NCBI GenBank assembly: GCA_027033875.1
Contig: JALVKK010000030.1
Span: forward strand, 1-6,080
Source of the DNA: Flavobacteriales bacterium
GTDB taxonomy: Bacteria > Bacteroidota > Bacteroidia > Flavobacteriales > Flavobacteriaceae
Direction: 5' to 3'
DNA: 6,080 nucleotides
The notes beneath the pieces were generated by a model. It worked only from the letters and a program-made list of their open reading frames with translations, did not search any database and was not told where the DNA came from. Positions 1 through 4,897 of this stretch are shown here, in pieces. Made by a program: the position numbers and the translations under genes. Position 1 is the first letter of the stretch. Every line of letters starts with the position of its first letter.

Positions 1-23
1 GGTGATAATTTATCTTTTTCCAT
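1..23 (-). CDS. Start of a leftward gene, truncated by the window edge
   Basis: On the minus strand an ATG at 23-21 opens a frame reading Met-Glu-Lys-Asp-Lys-Leu-Ser and then runs out of the window. An in-frame assignment upstream is blocked by a TAA a few bases before the ATG region, so this is a natural first start. The main support is the promoter at 49-79, whose predicted transcription start lies roughly 20 bases ahead of the ATG, a normal leader length. Seven codons are too few to identify a product, and no clear Shine-Dalgarno site is visible. Confidence 0.5.
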
Positions 24-48
24 AATTAATCGGTGTTAAATTCTTTTG

Positions 49-79
49 CAAATATAAAGTAGTTTATGATATAAACAAA
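49..79 (-). promoter_or_regulatory. Bacteroidota-type promoter (TTTG, 19-base spacer, TATATTTG)
   Basis: Read on the minus strand, TTTG (79-76) is followed after 19 bases by TATATTTG (56-49). This matches the -33 TTTG and -7 TAnnTTTG consensus of the Bacteroidota primary sigma factor, with normal spacing. It points at the truncated gene starting at 23. Both boxes, the spacing and the distance to the ATG agree, which makes this the best promoter in the window. Confidence 0.65.
62..76. promoter_or_regulatory. Dyad inside the promoter spacer, possible operator
   Basis: GTTTAT (62-67) and ATAAAC (71-76) are perfect inverted arms around a 3-base centre. The dyad fills most of the spacer between the -33 and -7 boxes of the leftward promoter, where a bound regulator would block RNA polymerase. 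Six-base AT-rich arms can arise by chance, so operator function is an inference from position only. Confidence 0.3.
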
Positions 80-135
80 ATATTTTTATTTTTTCTTGCT
101 TTGAGTTCATATTTTTCTATAATGTTTCTTTTTTG

Positions 136-163
136 GTTGGCTTGTTGCCAACGACAGTCTGTC
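136..163. repeat. Two contiguous palindromes
   Basis: GTTGGC (136-141) and GCCAAC (147-152) form a 6-base stem with a 5-base loop. Directly abutting it, GACAG (153-157) and CTGTC (159-163) form a second perfect dyad around one base. Both are markedly richer in G and C than the surrounding DNA. A T run precedes the hairpin on the plus strand and none follows it on either strand, so it does not look like an intrinsic terminator. It may be a protein-binding site or the remnant of a dispersed repeat. Confidence 0.45.
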
Positions 164-208
164 TAAAAAGCTAAGATTTTTATCTTTTTATGCCACTATA
201 TCGTGAAT

Positions 209-243
209 TTTGTGTGAATATAGGGATTTTTGAGATAATTTTG
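209..243 (+). promoter_or_regulatory. Weak candidate rightward promoter (TTTG, 23 bases, TAATTTTG)
   Basis: TTTG at 209-212 and TAATTTTG at 236-243 match the Bacteroidota boxes at the long end of the allowed spacing. The only rightward frame it could serve is the doubtful small one at 424-516, which would leave a leader of about 170 bases. TAnnTTTG is common by chance in DNA this AT-rich, so support is low. Confidence 0.2.
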
Positions 244-361
244 AGAAAAAGTAAAAATTTTATAAAATGGATTAAACAAATATATTGTTAGTTTTTTCGC
301 ATATTTTTTTTGATGAAAAGATGAGGGGTTTTAAACAATCCGACACCTCATATACTAAACC

Positions 362-386
362 GATAGTATCAAATGATAGTATCAAA
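362..386. repeat. Tandem 13-base repeat carrying a GATA-G-TATC dyad
   Basis: GATAGTATCAAA occurs at 362-373 and again at 375-386, separated by one T, so the period is 13. Each unit contains the dyad GATA-n-TATC (362-370 and 375-383). Two identical dyads in tandem about 40-60 bases ahead of a small rightward frame resemble paired operator half-sites, but no regulator is encoded in the window. Confidence 0.5.
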
Positions 387-396
387 AGTAATGAAA

Positions 397-416
397 CCTT
401 GTTATGAAATAACAGG
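397..416 (+). other. Short hairpin around a possible ribosome binding site
   Basis: TGTTAT (400-405) and ATAACA (409-414) pair around GAA. CC (397-398) and GG (415-416) extend the stem with one bulged T. The 3' foot supplies AGGT (414-417), six bases ahead of the ATG at 424. If the small frame is translated, this stem could partly mask its ribosome binding site. Confidence 0.3.
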
Positions 417-423
417 TACAATT

Positions 424-516
424 ATGAAATTAACTACAAGCATTTTTGAAAAATTAGGCGAAGTTAAAGCACTTATTTTAGATAAACTTTTATCTAAATC
501 AATACCTCAACAATAA
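424..516 (+). CDS. Doubtful 30-residue amphipathic small protein
   Basis: ATG at 424 opens a 30-codon frame ending in TAA at 514-516. An AGGT six bases upstream is a better Shine-Dalgarno match than most in this window. The peptide has hydrophobic residues at 3, 7, 8, 11, 14, 17-19, 22, 23 and 27, interspersed with five Lys and three acidic residues. This suggests an amphipathic helix with a net positive charge, and it ends Pro-Gln-Gln. I do not recognise it. The frame overlaps the last 18 bases of the leftward carboxypeptidase gene and contains the perfect inverted repeat 477-498, which argues for a chance frame or a fragment of a lost gene. A small membrane-active peptide is another possibility, without direct evidence. 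Confidence 0.25.
   Translation: MKLTTSIFEKLGEVKALILDKLLSKSIPQQ
477..498. repeat. Perfect 10-base inverted repeat flush with a stop codon
   Basis: TTTAGATAAA (477-486) and TTTATCTAAA (489-498) are exact inverted arms with a 2-base centre. On the minus strand the repeat begins immediately after the TGA (501-499) of the carboxypeptidase gene, so it lies at the very start of that gene's 3' untranslated region. It could form a terminal hairpin protecting or ending the transcript. It is AT-only apart from one G or C per arm and lacks a following T tract on the minus strand, so it is not a classical terminator. Confidence 0.45.
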
Positions 517-1737
517 ATCTATCATCGTAACAGCTGCTGCTTTAGCTTTTAGTTTGATGATATTTTCGGGCGTTTCATCGCCTACTTCATAGGTCATAGC
601 TTCGGCTTTGAATTGCCGGTAAAACCAGTTTTTGGAAATAGGTTGTGTCATACCATACGGGCTTTTCTTGGTTTTGAACGGCGATACAATCCTGTCAATT
701 CCGGCAGTCCAGACCTCACAAAATCCGGGTAACACACTGTGAAAACTATCATCAAAAATGTAGTAAACATCCTTGAAAGTTGAGTGAAAATCAACGCCTA
801 AAACCGGTTTAACGTGATGTATTTTTGATTCGGATACAATAAAATTCGTTACGGCATCAATTTCAGGCTGGCGGTAATTTGCCCAGTCACGATTCAAATC
901 TATTCCGGCGGCATTATGTCGCCAGTGGCCTAAATCCACACCATCGGGATTGAGCAAAGGGAATAACCATACTTCGTATTTTTGATAAAAAGCCCTTGTC
1001 AGCGTATCATTTTGAATCAATTCATTGACAAAATATTTAAAACCCAAAAAACCGGTTACTTCCGGCGGATGCTGGCGACTTAACAAGACAATAATCTTTT
1101 TATTTTTCGTAGCACCTTGTCCAATTTTCAACATATAAATCGGTTTATCCAAAACACTTTTTCCAATCACTTGTGTCTGCGACACCAACGGATTAGCCGA
1201 TAAACTGTCGAGCCATATTTTGGTATCGATAGAATTGATAACCGGTTGTCCGGCAATCCATTGCGCTTGGTTACTTACCGGTAATTTAAAACTGATAGCC
1301 GTTGAATCACTGTTGTATGTAAAACTTTTAATCTTTTGCCAATTCTTACGGTTTTGACTGATTTTTGGAGAATAACGATGTTTGGCGTGCTTGTATTTTA
1401 ATTGCAAATAAATAGTATCCGGACGTACTGACCAAATTTTAAAAGCATACCACGGACTCGGATTAATCGGCGTATTTTCGGGGGTAATCAAGGCTTGATA
1501 AGTTGAATCGTTGATTAGTGTAAAATCATTGAGTCGCGCCCCGTCAAAACGATTATCGGCAAAAATATGCCCCGCCTTATACAATTTCTTAGTTTGAAAA
1601 TCAATCTTTTTGGAATGTGTATCGACAGTTTTGGTATAGGTAAACTCTCGACGCACATACTTATCCGAGCCACATGCTTGTAGCAAAAAAGTGATAATTA
1701 GAAGGGAAAAAATATGGGTTTGGAGATTTTTTTTCAT
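499..1737 (-). CDS. M14-family zinc carboxypeptidase-like lipoprotein
   Basis: This 412-residue envelope protein is probably a zinc metallopeptidase that removes C-terminal residues from peptides. Residues 1-22 form a lipoprotein signal, with lipobox Leu-Gln-Ala-Cys and the acylated Cys at 22. Residues of about 55-165 look like the beta-rich N-terminal domain found in front of some M14 catalytic domains. The catalytic domain has the zinc motif HPPE (His223, Glu226) and NPDGV at 263-267. Asn282-Arg283 in LNRDW are the expected carboxylate-binding pair. His318 in DFHST is the third zinc ligand, and Glu384 in TYEVGDE is the likely catalytic glutamate. All key residues are present, so it should be active; whether it cleaves food peptides or cell-wall peptides cannot be read from the sequence. 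The Met-Lys-Lys start fits the signal peptide. No TAnnTTTG box was found in the 129 bases upstream. The stop is TGA, and the gene's last 18 bases overlap a doubtful opposing small frame. Confidence 0.88.
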   Translation of the reverse strand: MKKNLQTHIFSLLIITFLLQACGSDKYVRREFTYTKTVDTHSKKIDFQTKKLYKAGHIFADNRFDGARLNDFTLINDSTYQALITPENTPINPSPWYAFKIWSVRPDTIYLQLKYKHAKHRYSPKISQNRKNWQKIKSFTYNSDSTAISFKLPVSNQAQWIAGQPVINSIDTKIWLDSLSANPLVSQTQVIGKSVLDKPIYMLKIGQGATKNKKIIVLLSRQHPPEVTGFLGFKYFVNELIQNDTLTRAFYQKYEVWLFPLLNPDGVDLGHWRHNAAGIDLNRDWANYRQPEIDAVTNFIVSESKIHHVKPVLGVDFHSTFKDVYYIFDDSFHSVLPGFCEVWTAGIDRIVSPFKTKKSPYGMTQPISKNWFYRQFKAEAMTYEVGDETPENIIKLKAKAAAVTMIDLLLRY

Positions 1738-1741
1738 TAGA

Positions 1742-1800
1742 AATTTTGATTTTTCAACATTAAGGAATTAAGGTCATTAAGATTTACAATTTTGATTTTT
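1742..1800. repeat. Simple repeats ahead of the carboxypeptidase gene
   Basis: AATTTTGATTTTT occurs twice (1742-1754 and 1788-1800). Between the copies ATTAAGG is reiterated (1759-1765, 1767-1773, and ATTAAGA at 1776-1782). These are low-complexity, slippage-type repeats lying 5-63 bases upstream of the leftward start codon, so they fall in its leader or promoter region. Repeat number might vary between strains. Confidence 0.5.
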
Positions 1801-1815
1801 TGATTGCTAAAATTT

Positions 1816-1870
1816 AACTTTATGAACATTATAAACATTCAACAAGAGATATTGTATGCAAGGTCTCTAC
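1816..1870 (-). repeat. Dispersed palindrome-headed repeat, copy B (degenerate)
   Basis: This 55-base segment aligns with 2629-2684 at 46 of 56 columns, including one gap, by hand. Read on the minus strand it starts GTAGAGA, passes through a decayed palindrome (GAGA..TTG / CAA..TCTC) and ends in a tail containing GTTTATAATGTT and AAAGTT. The TAG in its first bases (1869-1867) is the stop codon of the upstream lipoprotein gene. The palindromic head is more decayed than in copy A, which suggests an older insertion. Confidence 0.7.
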
Positions 1871-2331
1871 ATGTTACTAACAACTAATGCCTTATCCGTT
1901 TTCTTTATTTTAATCAAAATATACGGCTGATTCATCACTTGAATACTCATTTGTCCTTCCGGTTCTTTATGTTTGGTAACAAACTCAATGGTATCACGGG
2001 TGTTTTCGACTTTATCAATATAAAATTTAACACCGCCATAGGGTAAAACTTTATCAAAAATGGCTACAATCATATATTTATCAAAATCGGGATTATCAAA
2101 ATCGAATTTAGAACTTTCGTTATTGACCGTATTCATCTTCTTCAAAAAATCTTGCCATTGTTTCTTGTCGATAATTTTATACAGTCCGGGCTTAAAACCT
2201 TCCGCACCGTTCCCGTGTAAAGTTGATTGTGCTATCAATTGGTAAGCAAAAGGCTTATTTTGCGCTATTTTTTTGTTCGATTTGCAAGCGGCAAATAAAA
2301 TGATACTTGTAATAATAATTAGTTTTTTCAT
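1867..2331 (-). CDS. Small lipoprotein with a PrcB-like C-terminal domain
   Basis: This is a 154-residue lipoprotein. Residues 1-16 are a signal peptide with lipobox Phe-Ala-Ala-Cys and the acylated Cys at 16. The residues after it (Lys-Ser-Asn-Lys-Lys) are basic, so it probably stays on the periplasmic face of a membrane. Residues of about 50-150 resemble the PrcB C-terminal domain, named for a small subunit of a Treponema surface protease complex. They show a tryptophan-containing helix (about 54-66), then a strand reading MIVAIF (87-92), a Gly-Gly turn (99-100), alternating strands, and QPYILIKIKK near the end. The assignment comes from this pattern, not from a search, and is moderate; an unnamed lipoprotein family is the alternative. 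The known domain suggests a protein-binding or protease-associated role. No promoter box was recognised upstream. The stop codon TAG lies inside repeat copy B. Confidence 0.65.
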   Translation of the reverse strand: MKKLIIITSIILFAACKSNKKIAQNKPFAYQLIAQSTLHGNGAEGFKPGLYKIIDKKQWQDFLKKMNTVNNESSKFDFDNPDFDKYMIVAIFDKVLPYGGVKFYIDKVENTRDTIEFVTKHKEPEGQMSIQVMNQPYILIKIKKTDKALVVSNM

Positions 2332-2446
2332 GATTCTTTTTTTTGAGTTAAAAGTTAAATGTTGCGTTTCATAGAATATTTTGCGTTTTGATAATTAATT
2401 ACTGGTTCATACCGTACTTTTAATTTGTAGAATTAAGAAATATTGA

Positions 2447-2566
2447 GAATATCGAACAAGGAACTTTGATTTTTGATTTTAGAATTATTTATTACAAAAA
2501 ATGAACGTTTTAATAAAAACGTCTCTACTTCTTAAATCTTTAATCCTTGTTCGGTGTTCGACATTC
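2447..2566. repeat. 120-base segment bounded by inverted copies of a second repeat
   Basis: The left end reads GAATATCGAACA (2447-2458) and the right end, on the minus strand, reads GAATGTCGAACA (2566-2555). CGAACAAGG (2453-2461) and CCTTGTTCG (2545-2553) are exact inverted 9-base arms. The right copy contains an extra CGAACA unit, as if duplicated in tandem. Both copies continue inward with GA(T)-rich sequence. The arrangement resembles a short non-autonomous mobile element or two facing copies of a dispersed repeat. No target-site duplication was identified. Confidence 0.45.
2505..2528 (-). repeat. Dispersed palindrome, copy C (head only)
   Basis: ACGTTTT (2505-2511) and AAAACGT (2516-2522) are perfect 7-base inverted arms followed by CTCTAC (2523-2528). 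On the minus strand it starts GTAGAGACGTT, sharing its leading 7-8 bases and the palindromic layout with copies A and B, in the same orientation. The conserved tail of A and B is not recognisable, so it is either a partial copy or a related variant. It lies near the middle of the 2447-2566 segment. Confidence 0.5.
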
Positions 2567-2601
2567 AATTATTATTTTCTCTTATTCTTAATCAAACCTA
2601 C

Positions 2602-2613
2602 AATCATATGATT
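2602..2613. repeat. 12-base perfect palindrome
   Basis: AATCATATGATT is identical to its own reverse complement. It stands alone about 65 bases beyond the 3' end of the 7TM-HD gene. At this length in AT-rich DNA, chance is possible, and no function is assigned. Confidence 0.3.
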
Positions 2614-2628
2614 CTACTATAAACTTTC

Positions 2629-2684
2629 AACTTTACAAACATTATAAACTTTCCACACGAGATGTTGCATTGCAACATCTCTAC
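2629..2684 (-). repeat. Dispersed palindrome-headed repeat, copy A (intact)
   Basis: The head contains GAGATGTTGCA (2659-2669) and TGCAACATCTC (2671-2681), exact 11-base inverted arms around one T. The tail (2629-2658) carries the TATAAAC and AACTTTA blocks shared with copy B. On the minus strand the element begins GTAGAGA, and its TAG (2683-2681) is the stop codon of the 7TM-HD gene. It resembles the GTAGAGAcGTTGCA-type palindromes that I recall as dispersed repeats in several bacterial groups; that link is from memory. The hairpin would sit right at the end of the mRNA, but no T tract follows. Confidence 0.75.
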
Positions 2685-4717
2685 TCAGGATATTCAATTC
2701 GTAAATGATAAATATTTTTCAGTTTTTTCTTAAACAATTTTTTGATGATTGAAATTTCCTTCAAGGTAATATTAGCATTGTCCAACAAACCCGAATGCAA
2801 TTGATTATCAATTATTTTATCGACAAAATTATCAATTTTTTCGGCTGTCGGTTCACGTAAACTCTTCGATGCCGCTTCAACAGCGTCTGCCATCATCAAG
2901 ATTGCCGTTTCTTTGTTAAAAGGATTGGGCCCCGGATAGCGAAATATGTTTGTATCGATATCTGGATTTTGTTCTTGAGCTTTTTTGTAAAAATATTGTA
3001 CCAATCCCGTGCCATGGTGTGTCCTTATAAAATCAATTATTCTATCGGGCAGATTATTTTTACGAGCTATTTCCACGCCGTCCAAAACATGTTGAATAAT
3101 AATACGGGCGCTTTCTTCCGGTGGTAAATCATCGTGATAATTGACACCTGAAGTCTGATTTTCGGTAAAATAAAACGGATTAAGCATTTTACCTATATCG
3201 TGATAGATAGCACCCGCTCTGACCAATAGCGAATTGGCGTGCACCGCATTAGCGGCTGCTTCGGCCAAATTTGCCACTTGCATGGAATGATTAAAGGTAC
3301 CGGGCGCTTTGTCTGCCAATCGCTTGAGTAATTTGGAATTGGTATTGGAATATTCGAGCAATGAAACATCCGAAACCAATCCGAATAATTTTTCGTACAA
3401 CAATATCAATTGGTGAGATAATGCAATAGTGAGCAAACCGTTAAATATAAATTGAATAAAAATATTGTAATCTATCATCGAAAAATCACCTTCATATACC
3501 AAATGAAAGGCTAAATATCCGATAGAATAAACCAAAACAATATTTCCGACTGCCGTAAACAGATTAGAACGTTTGGTCAGTTCGGAAACCGTCAAAATAC
3601 TTACAATGCCGGCAATTATCTGCAAAAAGATAAACTCAAAACTATTGGTAATCGCAAATCCTAATAATAAAATCGTTAAGACATGAACGAATAATCCTGT
3701 ACGCGCATCAAAAAATGCTTTTAAAATCAAGGGTAAAATAGCCAAGGGAACGACAAAAACATAAGTAGGATAATATTTAACCGTGAATGTCATCAAGGCT
3801 AACATCAGCAGTATATTAAAGATAATCAAGCTAATTTTGATATTATTCTCATATATTTCTGGACGATATTGTTTTAAAAACAACAGCAACATCAATAAAA
3901 TCATTGCAACCAAAACACTATACCCCGAATATATCCAAACTTTATGGAAAGATTTTTTTGTATATTGACCGTAAGCTGATTTTAAAGAATTTAAAATTTC
4001 ATATTTTTCGGGTGTAACTATTTCGCCTTTTTTGATAATGCTTTCTCCTTTGAGTATCTGACCTTTGTTATCGCTGACTTCGGCAAGTTTTTGTTGTAAA
4101 TACCGTTTGTAATAATGAGTATCAACTTCGATGTTTTCAGGTAAATGTTCAGTGTAAATACGTGTCATAAATTGCAAATAATCAGGTTGATGTGATAGTT
4201 TTCTTTTCAAAACCCGTATTATTTTATCAAGAGTGTAAACAGTGTTTGCGGATATTTTATTCGGAGTATGCTTACTACTTATCAATAAGAGTTGAACATT
4301 TTTGTAATTATCAGGTAAATTTTTTAAGTAAAATTTATTATATATTTCGGAAACTAATTTTCGGTTCAATCGGATTAATTTATTTTTTACCGGATTTGAA
4401 TATGCGGATTTGACAATCAAAGTGTCTATTTGACTCAAAATTACGGGAATATCAACCGGTTTCTTTTTAAAGAATAAAGGAATATGTTGTTTGATTGAAT
4501 CATTTTTCTTTTGTATTTCTTCTTTTGATTTTTTTATAGTAAAATCAAATGGCGCCTCCAAATTTTTGTATCGCCATGTTTCGTTTTTGACATATTCGTA
4601 TTGAAATGAATCCGTTTGTGAAAACAGATAAATAATCATCAATAAAGCACCGGTCAATATGAGTACTTTATAAATCAAAAATGTATGACGGTAAAGATAA
4701 TTTAAGATTTTTTTCAC
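2681..4717 (-). CDS. pgpH: 7TM-HD cyclic di-AMP phosphodiesterase, PgpH type
   Basis: This 678-residue inner-membrane phosphodiesterase is expected to hydrolyse the second messenger cyclic di-AMP. A first membrane helix spans about 13-33, followed by a large extracytoplasmic domain (about 34-258). Several membrane helices follow between about 261 and 440, and the cytoplasmic HD domain covers about 470-625. The metal-binding pattern is complete: His477 (FNHSM), His506-Asp507 (YHDIGK), His543 (QHVLDG), His567-His568 (RTHHG) and Asp611 (ADAVEA). The length fits the Bacteroidota members. The start is GTG: an in-frame TAA lies at 4735-4733 with no ATG between, and the next Met (27) would cut the first helix. 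The GAGGTG motif overlaps the start codon itself, an unusual placement. The stop TAG comes from repeat copy A, but the ending (RIEYPE) looks full length. Substrate specificity is inferred from the family. Confidence 0.92.
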   Translation of the reverse strand: MKKILNYLYRHTFLIYKVLILTGALLMIIYLFSQTDSFQYEYVKNETWRYKNLEAPFDFTIKKSKEEIQKKNDSIKQHIPLFFKKKPVDIPVILSQIDTLIVKSAYSNPVKNKLIRLNRKLVSEIYNKFYLKNLPDNYKNVQLLLISSKHTPNKISANTVYTLDKIIRVLKRKLSHQPDYLQFMTRIYTEHLPENIEVDTHYYKRYLQQKLAEVSDNKGQILKGESIIKKGEIVTPEKYEILNSLKSAYGQYTKKSFHKVWIYSGYSVLVAMILLMLLLFLKQYRPEIYENNIKISLIIFNILLMLALMTFTVKYYPTYVFVVPLAILPLILKAFFDARTGLFVHVLTILLLGFAITNSFEFIFLQIIAGIVSILTVSELTKRSNLFTAVGNIVLVYSIGYLAFHLVYEGDFSMIDYNIFIQFIFNGLLTIALSHQLILLYEKLFGLVSDVSLLEYSNTNSKLLKRLADKAPGTFNHSMQVANLAEAAANAVHANSLLVRAGAIYHDIGKMLNPFYFTENQTSGVNYHDDLPPEESARIIIQHVLDGVEIARKNNLPDRIIDFIRTHHGTGLVQYFYKKAQEQNPDIDTNIFRYPGPNPFNKETAILMMADAVEAASKSLREPTAEKIDNFVDKIIDNQLHSGLLDNANITLKEISIIKKLFKKKLKNIYHLRIEYPE

Positions 4718-4750
4718 CTCTATATATTTTATTTACAATTAGCACAGATG

Positions 4751-4758
4751 CAAAACTA
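4751..4758 (-). promoter_or_regulatory. -7 box (TAGTTTTG) for the 7TM-HD gene
   Basis: On the minus strand TAGTTTTG matches TAnnTTTG exactly. It would start transcription about 27 bases ahead of the GTG, a sensible leader. No TTTG was found at the -33 position, so only half of the promoter is visible. The next intergenic element on that strand lies beyond 4780. Confidence 0.45.
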
Positions 4759-4834
4759 AATGATTATTTTATCATATCTTTTTACCTGTAGAATTTACAA
4801 TAACAACTTAATTAGCCAAAATTAAGATTTTTTT

Positions 4835-4862
4835 TTACAGAAACAAATGGCTATTTCTGTAA
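4835..4862 (+). promoter_or_regulatory. Perfect 9-base inverted repeat ahead of the thiolase, likely operator
   Basis: TTACAGAAA (4835-4843) and TTTCTGTAA (4854-4862) are exact inverted arms with a 10-base spacer. The arm centres are 19 bases apart, close to two helical turns, as expected for a dimeric repressor. The site ends 35 bases before the thiolase ATG and contains a near-match to a -7 box (TATTTCTG, 4852-4859). A regulator of fatty-acid or acetyl-CoA metabolism is a reasonable guess. An mRNA leader hairpin is the alternative, but the loop is long and there is no T tract. Confidence 0.5.
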
Positions 4863-4897
4863 TTATTCGTAATTTTAGGCAATTTAAAAAAAGTGTT

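Larger units (their letters stand above)
24..423. other. Gene-poor AT-rich intergenic region with several small dyads
   Basis: No frame of useful length was found on either strand. The stretch holds the leftward promoter near its left end and two contiguous palindromes at 136-163. It also has a loose 6-base inverted pair (196-201/218-223) and a direct repeat TTTTGAGA (228-235, 239-246). An imperfect hairpin with arms ATGAGG/CCTCAT lies at 321-351, and a 13-base tandem duplication at 362-386. Apart from the promoter, none has a known function, and no tRNA or riboswitch was recognised. Confidence 0.6.
2332..2680. other. Intergenic region rich in palindromes and repeats
   Basis: This 349-base stretch between the lipoprotein gene and the 7TM-HD gene has no credible coding frame. 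From left to right it holds an AT-rich leader for the lipoprotein gene and a 120-base segment bounded by inverted CGAACAAGG copies (2447-2566). That segment contains a third palindrome of the GTAGAGA type. A 12-base perfect palindrome (2602-2613) and the full-length repeat copy A (2629-2684) follow. TATAAACTTTC is repeated at 2618-2628 and 2643-2653 with a 25-base period. Confidence 0.6.

Noticed and set aside
136..190. Hairpins at 136-152 and 172-187 as intrinsic terminators
   Set aside because: The first is preceded, not followed, by the T run on the plus strand. The second has only a 5-base AT stem and no upstream rightward gene to terminate.
321..351. Hairpin ATGAGG/CCTCAT with a 19-base loop
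   Set aside because: The inner pairing is imperfect, no T tract follows on the plus strand, and there is no nearby gene end. Too weak to call.
2060..4413. Short plus-strand frames opposite the lipoprotein and 7TM-HD genes (2060-2245, 3783-3968, 4192-4413)
   Set aside because: Their translations show no domain or signal, and they lie wholly within well-supported genes on the other strand.
1738..4717. One operon of 7TM-HD, PrcB-like and M14 genes
   Set aside because: The gaps of 349 and 129 bases contain repeats and palindromes. Same strand alone is not enough to claim co-transcription.
4787..4799. TGTA-n5-TACA dyad in the divergent spacer
   Set aside because: Only 10 of 13 positions are symmetric and it is AT-rich; not distinguishable from chance.
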